This document shows, piece after piece, positions 36,241 through 45,722 of a stretch of 64,000 nucleotides of DNA. The translations under genes and the position numbers were made by a program. This DNA comes from an uncultured Pelagibacteraceae bacterium (lineage in GTDB: Bacteria; Pseudomonadota; Alphaproteobacteria; Pelagibacterales; Pelagibacteraceae): contig CACLWL010000002.1 in NCBI GenBank assembly GCA_902610655.1, forward strand, positions 50,499-114,498. Reading direction: 5' to 3'. Position 1 is the first letter of the stretch, and each line of letters begins with the position of its first letter. The notes beneath the pieces were generated by a model. It did no database searches and was not told where the DNA came from. It saw only the letters and a program-made list of their open reading frames with translations.

Positions 36241-36256
36241 ATTTGTTATAACAAAT
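36241..36256. promoter_or_regulatory. Perfect 16-bp palindrome ATTTGTTATAACAAAT immediately upstream of the amt SD
   Basis: Exact reverse-complement symmetry, 11 nt from the amt start codon. Confidence 0.45.
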
Positions 36257-36366
36257 TACTAATATATTATTTAATGGAATGGTTAGTACAATGCCTAAAA
36301 ACCTAGATCGAACACAATTTATAAAATTAAAAACAACCTCAAGTAGATGAAATTATATTTAGATTC

Positions 36367-36774
36367 TTAAAATTTTCTATAAGCTTTTTTAAGATCAACC
36401 AACGGATGATTTGGTGACATTTGAAATTTAACTAAAAGTTCTCTTGCGATCATATCTCGATCCTGTTGATTATTGGGAAGTTTAATTTTTTTAGGTATGG
36501 TTACCCATCCGTTTGCATTTCTGTCAAAAACCGCTGGTCGATCTTCTTCATATCCCATATGAACATCCTCAAGCCAGTTTAAATCATCCCAACCCATTGC
36601 ATCGATATACTTTTTCAAGAATGGAGTTAGTCTTGAATAATCAGGCAGTAAGTTTACATCATATCTGTAACCAATAGTCTGACCGATCATTTTTTCCCTA
36701 GCGGTCTCTTTTTTCTTACCTAGTTGACCTTTACTATCTTTAATTTTTTTTTTATTTTTCTTTTTTTTTCCCAT
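36367..36774 (-). CDS. Uncharacterised Lys-rich N-terminus small protein between GlxD-like and Amt genes
   Basis: 135-aa ORF tightly spaced with upstream gene. Confidence 0.7.
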   Translation of the reverse strand: MGKKKKNKKKIKDSKGQLGKKKETAREKMIGQTIGYRYDVNLLPDYSRLTPFLKKYIDAMGWDDLNWLEDVHMGYEEDRPAVFDRNANGWVTIPKKIKLPNNQQDRDMIARELLVKFQMSPNHPLVDLKKAYRKF

Positions 36775-36776
36775 TT

Positions 36777-38168
36777 TTAAATTTTGTGGAAATCGTCAAC
36801 TCCAACAGTATGATTTGTACCAGATAATGGAACCTTTGCTAAAGCAGATGCTTCCATTGTTAAAGCAGCCATATCTTCAGGTTCTAATGAATGAATATTA
36901 GTTTTACCACAAGCCCTTGCTAATAATTGTGCTTCTAAAGTCATTGTGTGTAAATAATTATATACTCTCAAAGCAGCCTCATCAGGATTTAATCTTTTTC
37001 TTAATTTAGGATCTTGTGTTGCAACTCCAACAGGACAACGACCAGTATGACAATGATAACAGTGACCAGCAGGAACTCCCATTTCTTTTTCAAAGTTAGA
37101 TTCAGGTATTTCTTTATTACAATTTAGTGCTATCATTGCACCAGTACCTATTGCAATTGCGTCGGCCCCAAGAGCTAATGCTTTCGCCATATCCGCACCG
37201 TCTCTAACTCCGCCTGCGTAAATGAGTGTTACTTTTCCTGTTTTACCTACATCATCTATAGCTCTTCTAGCTTCTCTTATTGCTGCTATACCTGGTATTC
37301 CTGTATTAGCGGCTGCAATATGTGGTCCAGCTCCAGTCGATCCTTCCATACCATCAAGATAAATTGAGTCAGGATCGCATTTAGCAGCCATTCGAACATC
37401 ATCATATACTTTAGCAGCACCAAGCTTTAACTGAATTGGAACTTTATTTTTTGTAAGCTCTCTAAGTTCTGCGACTTTTAAAGATAGATCATCGGGACCA
37501 AGCCAATCAGGATGTCTTGCTGGTGATCTTTGATCTATACCAGCCGGCAAAGATCTCATTTCAGCCACTTGATCAGTTACTTTCTGTCCCATCAAGTGTC
37601 CACCCATACCAACTTTTTGACCTTGGCCTATAAAAACTTCAATTCCATCAGCTAGTTGTGCGTGATGAGGGTTAAATCCATATCTTGATTGAATACATTG
37701 ATAGTACCATTTTTCAGAATATCTTCTTTCATCAGGTATCATACCACCTTCACCTGAACATGTTGCGCTACCTGCCATAGTTGCTCCTCTTGCTAAAGCA
37801 GTTTTAGCTTCATACGAAAGAGCACCAAAACTCATACCAGTAATGTAAACAGGTATATCTAATTCGATTGGGTTTTCACATCTTGGTCCAATTACAGTTT
37901 TTGTTTCACATTTTTCTCTGTATCCCTCGATTACAAATCTCGTTAACGTTCCAGGTAAAAACACTAGATCATCAAATGTTGGAATTTTTTTCATCAATGC
38001 CATCCCACGCATTCTGTATCTTCCTAGTTGTGCTTTTATATGAATATCGTCAATAACTTCAGGTGTAAAAATAGAGTTATAACCTAATAAACTTTTATTT
38101 CTTTTTGCAAATTCACTTTTGGTATTTCCATTTGAATTACCATTTTTACCATTTTTTTTCTTTGCCAT
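36777..38168 (-). CDS. FMN-binding glutamate-synthase-domain protein (GlxD/MgsC-like)
   Basis: GMSFGALS, GGVRDGADMAKALALGADAI, CYHCHTGRCPVGVATQDP. Confidence 0.9.
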   Translation of the reverse strand: MAKKKNGKNGNSNGNTKSEFAKRNKSLLGYNSIFTPEVIDDIHIKAQLGRYRMRGMALMKKIPTFDDLVFLPGTLTRFVIEGYREKCETKTVIGPRCENPIELDIPVYITGMSFGALSYEAKTALARGATMAGSATCSGEGGMIPDERRYSEKWYYQCIQSRYGFNPHHAQLADGIEVFIGQGQKVGMGGHLMGQKVTDQVAEMRSLPAGIDQRSPARHPDWLGPDDLSLKVAELRELTKNKVPIQLKLGAAKVYDDVRMAAKCDPDSIYLDGMEGSTGAGPHIAAANTGIPGIAAIREARRAIDDVGKTGKVTLIYAGGVRDGADMAKALALGADAIAIGTGAMIALNCNKEIPESNFEKEMGVPAGHCYHCHTGRCPVGVATQDPKLRKRLNPDEAALRVYNYLHTMTLEAQLLARACGKTNIHSLEPEDMAALTMEASALAKVPLSGTNHTVGVDDFHKI

Positions 38169-39022
38169 TATATAGCTCCTTTTTTTTCAGTCGGTTCTAG
38201 TGCGTCGTAATTCCAAAGTTTTTTACCAGAAACAACTTTTGTCATTTTTGAAACATCAAAATTTTCACCAAGTTCTGCTACTTTAAGTTTTCTCTTTAAC
38301 CAATCTATGTCACTTTTTGTCATAGGTGACTCAACCGCGTCACTGCCAAATGAACCAATTTTTCCACCAACATATATGGTTCCATCGTACATTGAGTCTC
38401 CAAGATTTATACCCACATCTCCTAAAATTATTATTCTACCTCTTTGCATCATAAATCCTGTAAAAGCACCAGCATCTCCACCAACAATAATAGTTCCTCC
38501 TTTTTGGTCAATTCCAGTACGAGCTCCTACCATTCCTTTGCAAATTAAATCTCCACCTCTTATTGCTGCTCCAAAGCAAGATCCTGCATTTTTTTCGATA
38601 ACAACTTTACCAGCCATCATGTTCTCTGCACATGACCAACCAACTCGTCCATTTACTCTAACCATTGGACCGTCAATTGAGCCAACTCCAAAATAACCTA
38701 AGCTACCTTCAAAAATTAAATTTAATTTATTTAAAATACCCACACCCAAACTGTGTTTTCCTTGAGGATTTTTTATTACAATTGTACCATAACCTTGACT
38801 CATTAGTTCATCGATATTCCTATTTGCTTCCTTACAGTCCATATCTTTAACATCTAGATCAGTTCTTTTGTTAAAATCAACGTCGTAGGCTCCCCAATAA
38901 AAAAAGTTTTCTGCTTCATCTGGATTGAAAAACTTTTGTTGAGTTTTTCCAGTCAGAACCTCGCTGTGAAGACCCATTGACTGTGCTTTAGTTTTTTTTT
39001 CGCTCGTTTTTAAATTTGCCAT
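38168..39022 (-). CDS. GXGXG-domain protein (GlxC/MgsB-like, GltB alpha-subunit C-terminal domain)
   Basis: GXGXG repeats: GGDLICKGMVGARTGIDQKGGTIIVGGDAGAFTGFMMQRGRIIILGDVG. Confidence 0.88.
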   Translation of the reverse strand: MANLKTSEKKTKAQSMGLHSEVLTGKTQQKFFNPDEAENFFYWGAYDVDFNKRTDLDVKDMDCKEANRNIDELMSQGYGTIVIKNPQGKHSLGVGILNKLNLIFEGSLGYFGVGSIDGPMVRVNGRVGWSCAENMMAGKVVIEKNAGSCFGAAIRGGDLICKGMVGARTGIDQKGGTIIVGGDAGAFTGFMMQRGRIIILGDVGINLGDSMYDGTIYVGGKIGSFGSDAVESPMTKSDIDWLKRKLKVAELGENFDVSKMTKVVSGKKLWNYDALEPTEKKGAI

Positions 39023-39951
39023 ACTTTTACTTCTCCATCAAAAGGATCATAGGTGTCTATTTCCTGCGGTAATATTGATCTAATTGCTATCTCCTCAGAA
39101 CCCATTGCAACTAAATCATCAGACTCATAAAGCACTAATGGCTTGGCAGCCATAGTATCTTTTGCCATACCTAAAGAATCTTTTGTTGCAACAAAGTATG
39201 TAAATACTCCATCAAGACCAGCTAGAGAGTCTTTCATGCCTTCTTCCAACGTTGCTCCATTCCTCATTTTTTCTGCAAGATAAACAGCGATTAGTTCAGA
39301 GTCACATTCTGACATAAACCTCATCCCTTTGTTTTCTAAAAGTCTTCTATTATTCCAGTAGTTAGTTAGTTGACCATTATGAACTACCGATACATCACTA
39401 AAAGGGTAGCCCCAAAAAGGGTGAGCAGACTTTATATCAACCCCAGACTCGGTTGCCATTCTAGCATGACCAATAGCATGAGTACCTTTTACATTCCCTA
39501 GACCATATCTTTCTGAAACTGTTTCCGCATCACCCAAGTCTTTAATTAATTCTAAAGATTTTCCAATCGAGAGAATTTCAACACTTTCTATGCTCTCAAT
39601 TTTTTTTGAGAATTCCATCAGATCGTTGTTAAATTGCATTTCATATCTAAAAGAATAAGGAGTTAAACGATCTTCTTTTAATACATTAGCCCCTAACTCG
39701 GTAAGCATATTATCAACAAGTTTTTTTCTTTTATCATAAACACTTGCGTCTTCATTTACAGATGTACTTCCTTCTCCTACATTTTCTCCAACTTTAAATC
39801 TCATTATAAAGTTTTGACCATCGTTTTCAGCGTATAAAGCATATCCAGTAGAATCCGGTCCTCTATGCTTTAAAGCTTGAAGCATATGTTGTAATTCAGA
39901 CCCTACGTTTGAAGATTTTCCTCTATGAATTAATCCTGCAATTCCACACAT
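39010..39951 (-). CDS. Class II glutamine amidotransferase-domain protein (GlxB/MgsA-like)
   Basis: MCGIAGLIHRG N-terminal Cys nucleophile, ALKHRGPDSTG, IGHARMAT. Confidence 0.9.
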   Translation of the reverse strand: MCGIAGLIHRGKSSNVGSELQHMLQALKHRGPDSTGYALYAENDGQNFIMRFKVGENVGEGSTSVNEDASVYDKRKKLVDNMLTELGANVLKEDRLTPYSFRYEMQFNNDLMEFSKKIESIESVEILSIGKSLELIKDLGDAETVSERYGLGNVKGTHAIGHARMATESGVDIKSAHPFWGYPFSDVSVVHNGQLTNYWNNRRLLENKGMRFMSECDSELIAVYLAEKMRNGATLEEGMKDSLAGLDGVFTYFVATKDSLGMAKDTMAAKPLVLYESDDLVAMGSEEIAIRSILPQEIDTYDPFDGEVKVWQI

Positions 39952-39968
39952 ATTTTTTTCCTTTTATA

Positions 39969-41438
39969 TTACGGCAAACAATCTAAATAAGTATCTAGAT
40001 CCCATTGCGTAGTTGCCCCTAAAAATTTTTCCCACTCGTCATTCTTATACCAATGAAAGACTTTGTACATTTCATCAGGTAAAGCAGATTTTATAACTTC
40101 ATCTTCTGACAATCTTTCAAGAGCCTCACCTAAGCTTAAAGGAAGTTTTTTCACATCCTTACCTGCTTTTTGCGCTTCATAAATATTTCTAGACTCTGGC
40201 GCTGAAGGTTTCATTTTTTTAGATATACCCTCATCACATGCTTTCAATAATGCTGCACCAAGAAGATAAGGATTGTGCATAGAGTCAACCGATCTATATT
40301 CAAACCTACCAGGAGCAGAAACTCTTAATCCACAAGTTCTATTTTGGTATCCCCAGTCGGCATATACCGGAGCCCAAAAACCCTGATCCCAAAGTCTTCT
40401 GTATGAATTTACCGTTGAAGATCCTAATGCTGTTAATGCCGGTAAGTGTTTCATTATTCCAGCGATAGATTGTAATCCAATTTTACCAGGTAATTGAGGA
40501 TCTTTTGTATCAGGCATGAAAGTATTAGTTCCACCAGATACATAGCTAAATACCTCATCGACACCTGGTAGTTTTTTATTCCCTAATTTATTAACTGAGG
40601 TTTTTCCACCCTTCCATAAAGACATGTTTGTATGGCATTCACTAGCAGATACTCCCATAAAAGGTTTAGTCATAAAGCAAGCAATTAATCCGTTTTCACG
40701 GGCAACTTGAGCACATATTTGTCTATATGTTGAAAGTCTATCAGCATTTCTTAAAACGTTGTCATAGGTCCAATTTAGTTCTAGTTGACCTGGTGCATCT
40801 TCATGGTCTCCTTGAATCATATCAAGTCCCATAGCTTTAGAGTATTCTATAACCTTCATAAATACTGGTCGTAATGACTCAAATTGATCAATATGATAAC
40901 AAAATGGCTTAGAAAACCCTTTACCTGTCGGTGATCCATCATCATTTTTTGTTAACCACATCATCTCAGGTTCAGTACCAACTCTTAGCTCTAATCCATG
41001 TTTGTCCCTAAAATCGTCGCTAAAAATCCTTAGATTACCTCTGCAGTCAGAAGTTAAATGACCACCAGGATTTTTTCTTTCTTCTCTGTTTCTAAAACAA
41101 GTACAAAATACTCTTCCAACTCTTTTGTCCCAAGGCAATTGAACAAATGTTTCAGGATCAGGTATACCTACGAGTTCCATAGCTTCTGGACCGTAACCAA
41201 TGTAATTATTATGTCGATCTAAAAATAAGTTTGCAGTTGCTCCATAAACTAATTGAAATCCTTTTTCAGCTGTTCTTTCCCAATGATCAGCAGGTATTCC
41301 TTTTCCAACCACTCTTCCAGTCACTGAGATAAATTGAAAATATATATATGTTATTCCTAATTCATTAATTTTTTCTCTAACATTTTTAACTAGCTTTGCT
41401 CTACCAGGTTGATTTACATGTTTTTCTAGATCAGTCAT
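39969..41438 (-). CDS. Type III glutamine synthetase-family ligase (GlnT/GmaS-like), copy 2
   Basis: ELRVGTEPEMMWL, GDHEDAPGQLELNW, SSTVNSYRRLWDQGFWAPVYADWGYQNRT. Confidence 0.85.
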   Translation of the reverse strand: MTDLEKHVNQPGRAKLVKNVREKINELGITYIYFQFISVTGRVVGKGIPADHWERTAEKGFQLVYGATANLFLDRHNNYIGYGPEAMELVGIPDPETFVQLPWDKRVGRVFCTCFRNREERKNPGGHLTSDCRGNLRIFSDDFRDKHGLELRVGTEPEMMWLTKNDDGSPTGKGFSKPFCYHIDQFESLRPVFMKVIEYSKAMGLDMIQGDHEDAPGQLELNWTYDNVLRNADRLSTYRQICAQVARENGLIACFMTKPFMGVSASECHTNMSLWKGGKTSVNKLGNKKLPGVDEVFSYVSGGTNTFMPDTKDPQLPGKIGLQSIAGIMKHLPALTALGSSTVNSYRRLWDQGFWAPVYADWGYQNRTCGLRVSAPGRFEYRSVDSMHNPYLLGAALLKACDEGISKKMKPSAPESRNIYEAQKAGKDVKKLPLSLGEALERLSEDEVIKSALPDEMYKVFHWYKNDEWEKFLGATTQWDLDTYLDCLP

Positions 41439-41510
41439 TTTTCCCCCTTATCAAAGAATTTTTATTTAATAAAAGTATCGGATATTTAGTTTTGTGTCCA
41501 TAAAGTTAGT

Positions 41511-42836
41511 TTAACTCCAAGGAAAAGGACTGTTCGAAGTAGGGTGCAATTCACCTTTCGCGTATCGATTGAATCTAAAAGGTTTTAATAAATCACTTTC
41601 GTGGCCCATAATTTCTTCAGCAACTAACTGACCAACACCTATCATTTTATATCCGTGGTTAGCATCCGCAATCATATAAACATTCTCAAAGAAACGATCA
41701 AAGATTGGAAAAGAGTCAGGTGTCAAACAACCCAGTCCACCGGAAGGTCCTTTTCTATAAAGATTTGATTTTCCTTCAAACCTTTTTTGACAATGAGCTA
41801 ATGCTGAAGTCCACATATCAGAAAATTTATCTGTCGTTTGATACTCTGGCGAGTCAATTCCGTATGGATCTATATTTACTTTATCAAAATGCTTATCAAC
41901 AATGTAAGGTGATGTTCCACCTTGAACGCCAAGCCCATCAATATCTGGCTTGTAATATATTCCCCATAATTTATCTGTAATTAATTTGCCATCTTTATCT
42001 GAGTACAAAGGAGCGTCAGTATCCACATGTGTGACTGGTGGTATTCTTCCTTCATTAGTTTTTAAGTAATCTTTATCAACACCAAGTACACCCTCTTGTA
42101 AAAACCAATATTTCCACATCTCAACTTCGTGCATTTTTCCGTCTTTACCTTTAATATCAGTTGTTTTTGGCAACTCTAGCATATTCCAAAAATCTCTTAC
42201 CCATGGTCCAGCTCCTATAACAACTTGCTCGCAGTCAATTGTTCCTTGATCTGTAACAACACCGGTAACTGCATTACTATTACTTCCCCTTTTGAAACCA
42301 GTAACTTTTATTCCCTTTATTATATTAGTTCCATTATTATTCGCTTTTGCTTCCAAAGCTTTAATTGAATCTTTATTAAAAGCATAACCACCTTTTTTTT
42401 CATGAAGTACAGATGTTATTCCTTTCGCTTGCCAATCATCAAAAATTGTTTTCATATATTTTAAACAATCTTTTTCTCCTTCAATAAATTCAGATTCATA
42501 ACCTATAGCCTTTTGCTGCTCATAAATGCTAGCAACATCTTTATGCATAACTTCAGGAGATATTTGCAAATAACCTACAGCGTTATATTTAAAAGCTTTT
42601 GGATCACTTTCCCAAACACTTACGGAGTGAGCCATTAATTCTCTCATAGCTGGTTGAAAATAATTATTTCTTACAACACCACAAGCAATACCACTTGCAC
42701 CGGCAGCAGTGTCTTTCTTTTCTAAAACTATTACATCATTTGGATTTTTATATTTTTGAGATAACTTCCACGCGGTACTTAGACCGTGTATTCCACCACC
42801 AATAATAACCACTTTAGCTTTTGTTGGTAAAGACAT
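41511..42836 (-). CDS. FAD-dependent oxidoreductase, sarcosine oxidase beta/DMGDH-like
   Basis: VVIIGGGIHGLSTAWKL Rossmann motif, GASGIACGVVRNNYF flavinylation-region, GCLTPDSFPIFD. Confidence 0.85.
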   Translation of the reverse strand: MSLPTKAKVVIIGGGIHGLSTAWKLSQKYKNPNDVIVLEKKDTAAGASGIACGVVRNNYFQPAMRELMAHSVSVWESDPKAFKYNAVGYLQISPEVMHKDVASIYEQQKAIGYESEFIEGEKDCLKYMKTIFDDWQAKGITSVLHEKKGGYAFNKDSIKALEAKANNNGTNIIKGIKVTGFKRGSNSNAVTGVVTDQGTIDCEQVVIGAGPWVRDFWNMLELPKTTDIKGKDGKMHEVEMWKYWFLQEGVLGVDKDYLKTNEGRIPPVTHVDTDAPLYSDKDGKLITDKLWGIYYKPDIDGLGVQGGTSPYIVDKHFDKVNIDPYGIDSPEYQTTDKFSDMWTSALAHCQKRFEGKSNLYRKGPSGGLGCLTPDSFPIFDRFFENVYMIADANHGYKMIGVGQLVAEEIMGHESDLLKPFRFNRYAKGELHPTSNSPFPWS

Positions 42837-42926
42837 AAGCTAATTCTTATTCTTCCTGCGACAGAAGTATATGTTTTTTTTTATATATAAATTTTAGAAG
42901 TAGTTATGCAATTTGAAGTTTAGCGA

Positions 42927-43277
42927 TTAAAATCTTAAATTCTTTAAGGTATCTAGATAGTCGTTAAATTCGTTAATAAAAGATTTGCTAGGTTTAATAA
43001 ACTTTTTTCTCTGGTCTTTTGATGTTTTTTCCAGATAAAAAAAACCTTTTTCACAAGCCTCGTTAATAATAAGTGCCGATTTAGGTCTAGAAGTTTTAAA
43101 TAATTTTGTTTTCAATTCTTCAACAGATAAATTTTGATTAAATTTATAAGCATCCATTACTAGTAACATCATATGGTAATGTGATGGAGACTTTCGAAAA
43201 AAATAATTACTGGAGGTATGAGATTGTTTCATTTGATCTTCCCAAAATCCAAGAAGATCTTTACTAGATTTTGTCAT
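42927..43277 (-). CDS. Small MarR-like winged-helix protein
   Basis: LSVEELKTKLFKTSRPKSALIINEACEKGFFYLEKTSKDQRKKFIKPS resembles recognition helix plus wing. Confidence 0.45.
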   Translation of the reverse strand: MTKSSKDLLGFWEDQMKQSHTSSNYFFRKSPSHYHMMLLVMDAYKFNQNLSVEELKTKLFKTSRPKSALIINEACEKGFFYLEKTSKDQRKKFIKPSKSFINEFNDYLDTLKNLRF

Positions 43278-45622
43278 TAAGATTTTACTCTTAACTTTTG
43301 TGGATCGTAGTGTGGAAAAGGAACTATTTTTGCCGGTATTCGTTTTTGATGTCCATCGATTTTTCCTATCTCAACTTCTTTTCCTAATTCTGAATGATCT
43401 ACATCAATTCTACAAAGAGCAATGTTTTTATTCAAAGTAGGTGAAATACATCCGCTAGTGATAACACCTACTTGTGATCTTCCAATGTGAACACAATCAC
43501 CGTGATTAGCTTTTTCTTTTCCGGCAAGTTCAAGACCAACTAATTTTTTTTGTGGATTTTCTTTTCTTTTAATTAAAATATCTTTACCAATAAAATCTTC
43601 TTTTTTTGTTTTTAATGGAACAGTAAAACCAACCCCAGCTTCAAAAGGATCAGTTTGTCCATCAAATTCATTTCCAAACAATATTAGACCAGCCTCAATT
43701 CTAAGAAGATCTAGTGCACCAAATCCTGCTGGTATTAAACCTTCATCACTGCCAGCATTCATGACTACATCCCAAACTTTTGGAGCATCAGATGGATGAC
43801 ACCAAATTTCATAACCTAATTCTCCTGTGTATCCTGTCCTTGAAATTAATAGGGGTATTCCGCTTAATTCTTTTACTCTACATATTGTAAATCTAAACCA
43901 CTGTAATTCTGATATTTTTGGTTGGGTTGGTGGTGTCCATACAAATTTTTCTAAGATTTTTCTGCTATTTGGACCTTGCAGTGAAATATTACTTATTTGA
44001 TCACTAGAATTTTTTATTCTTACTTTAAATTTCTTTTTTTTAGCTTGTTCTTTTAACCATTCACCTGCATATTCATCACCACAAATCCATCTAAATCCAT
44101 GGTCACTCATTTTTAAAAGTGTACCATCATCAAACATTAAACCGTTTTCATAGCACATTGATGAATAAACAATTTGACCAACTGAAAGTTTTTTTACATT
44201 TCTTGTTAAGGTATAATTCATTAACTCTTCAGCATCAGGTCCTAATATTTCAAATTTTCTTAATGATGATAAATCTATTATTACCGCCTTTTCTCTACAT
44301 GCTGTGTATTCATTTGTAACACCATGTTTAGTGTAATCATTTGGTAGCCAGTAACCTCGTGCATCTACAAAGTTTCTTGTAAGTTTTGAAGTCCTCTCAT
44401 AAAAACCAGTATTTTTTGTCAACTTTGGTTCCGAGTCTGTTTTCATCCTAAAAGCAAAAGATTTAGTAAATTCTTTATTTTTATCATAAGTTCTAACAAA
44501 TATATTTGTAGGATTCCACGAATTACATGGATCGATATCACTAGGACAAGCAGATGTTCCACAAGTTAAATCTTTAAGAGCTTTCATTATTACGTAATCC
44601 CCAGGTCTTGCGTAAGATTCATCCGAAAGAACAGTATTTTGTCCACCTGCTGAAGTATTAAAAAAAAGATTAATAGCATGCCAACCTTTTTGTTTTTGAA
44701 CCCCGTATTTTTGCATAGAACCAGTTAAGTTATCCGAACAGTTTGGGTGACCAAAATACCCTGCATCTTCATAATATTTTGCAGTACAAGCTAAATTAAA
44801 AGTATCATGTCTACCAACCGTGTCTCTTACCACTTCAACTAAAGGCTCATGATCTGTGTCGTAGAATTTTGAGTATAAACCAGGTCCTGGAAAAGTATTA
44901 CCCATAAATGTTCTGGTTGTTTGCCAATCAAGTCCTTTCTCTATACCTTTTTCAAGTTTTGCAGTGTCAAAAGCAACAAAGTCCGAGCATTGTCTTCCAG
45001 TCGGACATATAATTTGAATATAATCCCCCTCTTTTATTTCAAAAGATATTGCTGTTTGTTTATCTATATTTGTTTCATTTAAAGGATCAAACACAGGATC
45101 AGGAATTATAGAATGTTCTTTGTCGTTTATTATATTTGATCTTTTAATAAAAATTGTGAGATCAGTTGGTGGATTTTGCTCGTGTATCAACATTGAGGGT
45201 CCAGGTGCCGCAAAAATACAATAACATTTGTCTTTTGACTTGAAGTTTAATTTTTCTCCCCAAGTTGTATCTTTATCAAACACAATAGAGGATTTTGAAT
45301 TTTTAATGTCAAGGTTTCTTTTTTTAAGTTGATAAGCAGCAATCCTAGAGCTTTCATCTTTTGTAGATAAAATTTTTTTTATTTCTGAGTTATCTTTTAC
45401 TTCTTTTAAGCTTAACAAGGAAAGATCTGATTTCCCATCCTTATTAAAAACCGCAATTTCACAAATTTGATTTCCCTCATTATTTATTATTTCAATTTCA
45501 TCATCAGGTAATATTTGAATTCCAGTAAGTCCACCGCCATTAACGATATATCTTTCAACTCCAGGTGGTAGAACATTCAGTCCGGGTTCTTTGATTTCAA
45601 ATAATTCAGTGCTCATAAGCAA
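43277..45622 (-). CDS. DUF1989 (urea-carboxylase-associated) domain fused to GcvT-type aminomethyltransferase
   Basis: N-terminal half CPTGRQCSDFVAF...CGTSACPSDIDPCN; C-terminal half SRTGYTGELGYEIWCHP, LRIEAGLILFGNEFD. Confidence 0.85.
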   Translation of the reverse strand: MLMSTELFEIKEPGLNVLPPGVERYIVNGGGLTGIQILPDDEIEIINNEGNQICEIAVFNKDGKSDLSLLSLKEVKDNSEIKKILSTKDESSRIAAYQLKKRNLDIKNSKSSIVFDKDTTWGEKLNFKSKDKCYCIFAAPGPSMLIHEQNPPTDLTIFIKRSNIINDKEHSIIPDPVFDPLNETNIDKQTAISFEIKEGDYIQIICPTGRQCSDFVAFDTAKLEKGIEKGLDWQTTRTFMGNTFPGPGLYSKFYDTDHEPLVEVVRDTVGRHDTFNLACTAKYYEDAGYFGHPNCSDNLTGSMQKYGVQKQKGWHAINLFFNTSAGGQNTVLSDESYARPGDYVIMKALKDLTCGTSACPSDIDPCNSWNPTNIFVRTYDKNKEFTKSFAFRMKTDSEPKLTKNTGFYERTSKLTRNFVDARGYWLPNDYTKHGVTNEYTACREKAVIIDLSSLRKFEILGPDAEELMNYTLTRNVKKLSVGQIVYSSMCYENGLMFDDGTLLKMSDHGFRWICGDEYAGEWLKEQAKKKKFKVRIKNSSDQISNISLQGPNSRKILEKFVWTPPTQPKISELQWFRFTICRVKELSGIPLLISRTGYTGELGYEIWCHPSDAPKVWDVVMNAGSDEGLIPAGFGALDLLRIEAGLILFGNEFDGQTDPFEAGVGFTVPLKTKKEDFIGKDILIKRKENPQKKLVGLELAGKEKANHGDCVHIGRSQVGVITSGCISPTLNKNIALCRIDVDHSELGKEVEIGKIDGHQKRIPAKIVPFPHYDPQKLRVKS

Positions 45623-45660
45623 TTATAAATTCACTTATATATTATATATATATGTTCTTG

Positions 45661-45689
45661 TTGACTATACATTTTCTTGAGCACATAAT
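45661..45689 (+). promoter_or_regulatory. Sigma70-like promoter TTGACT-17 nt-CATAAT upstream of betaine SBP
   Basis: Near-consensus -35, 17-nt spacing, -10-like hexamer, in divergent intergenic region. Confidence 0.5.
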
Positions 45690-45722
45690 TATTGACTTAA
45701 TATATTAAGAAAGGGGAAAATA

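Noticed and set aside
38307-38696. 129-aa plus-strand ORF antisense to the GlxC-like gene
   Set aside because: Shadow of GXGXG repeats; P/S/I-rich without motifs.
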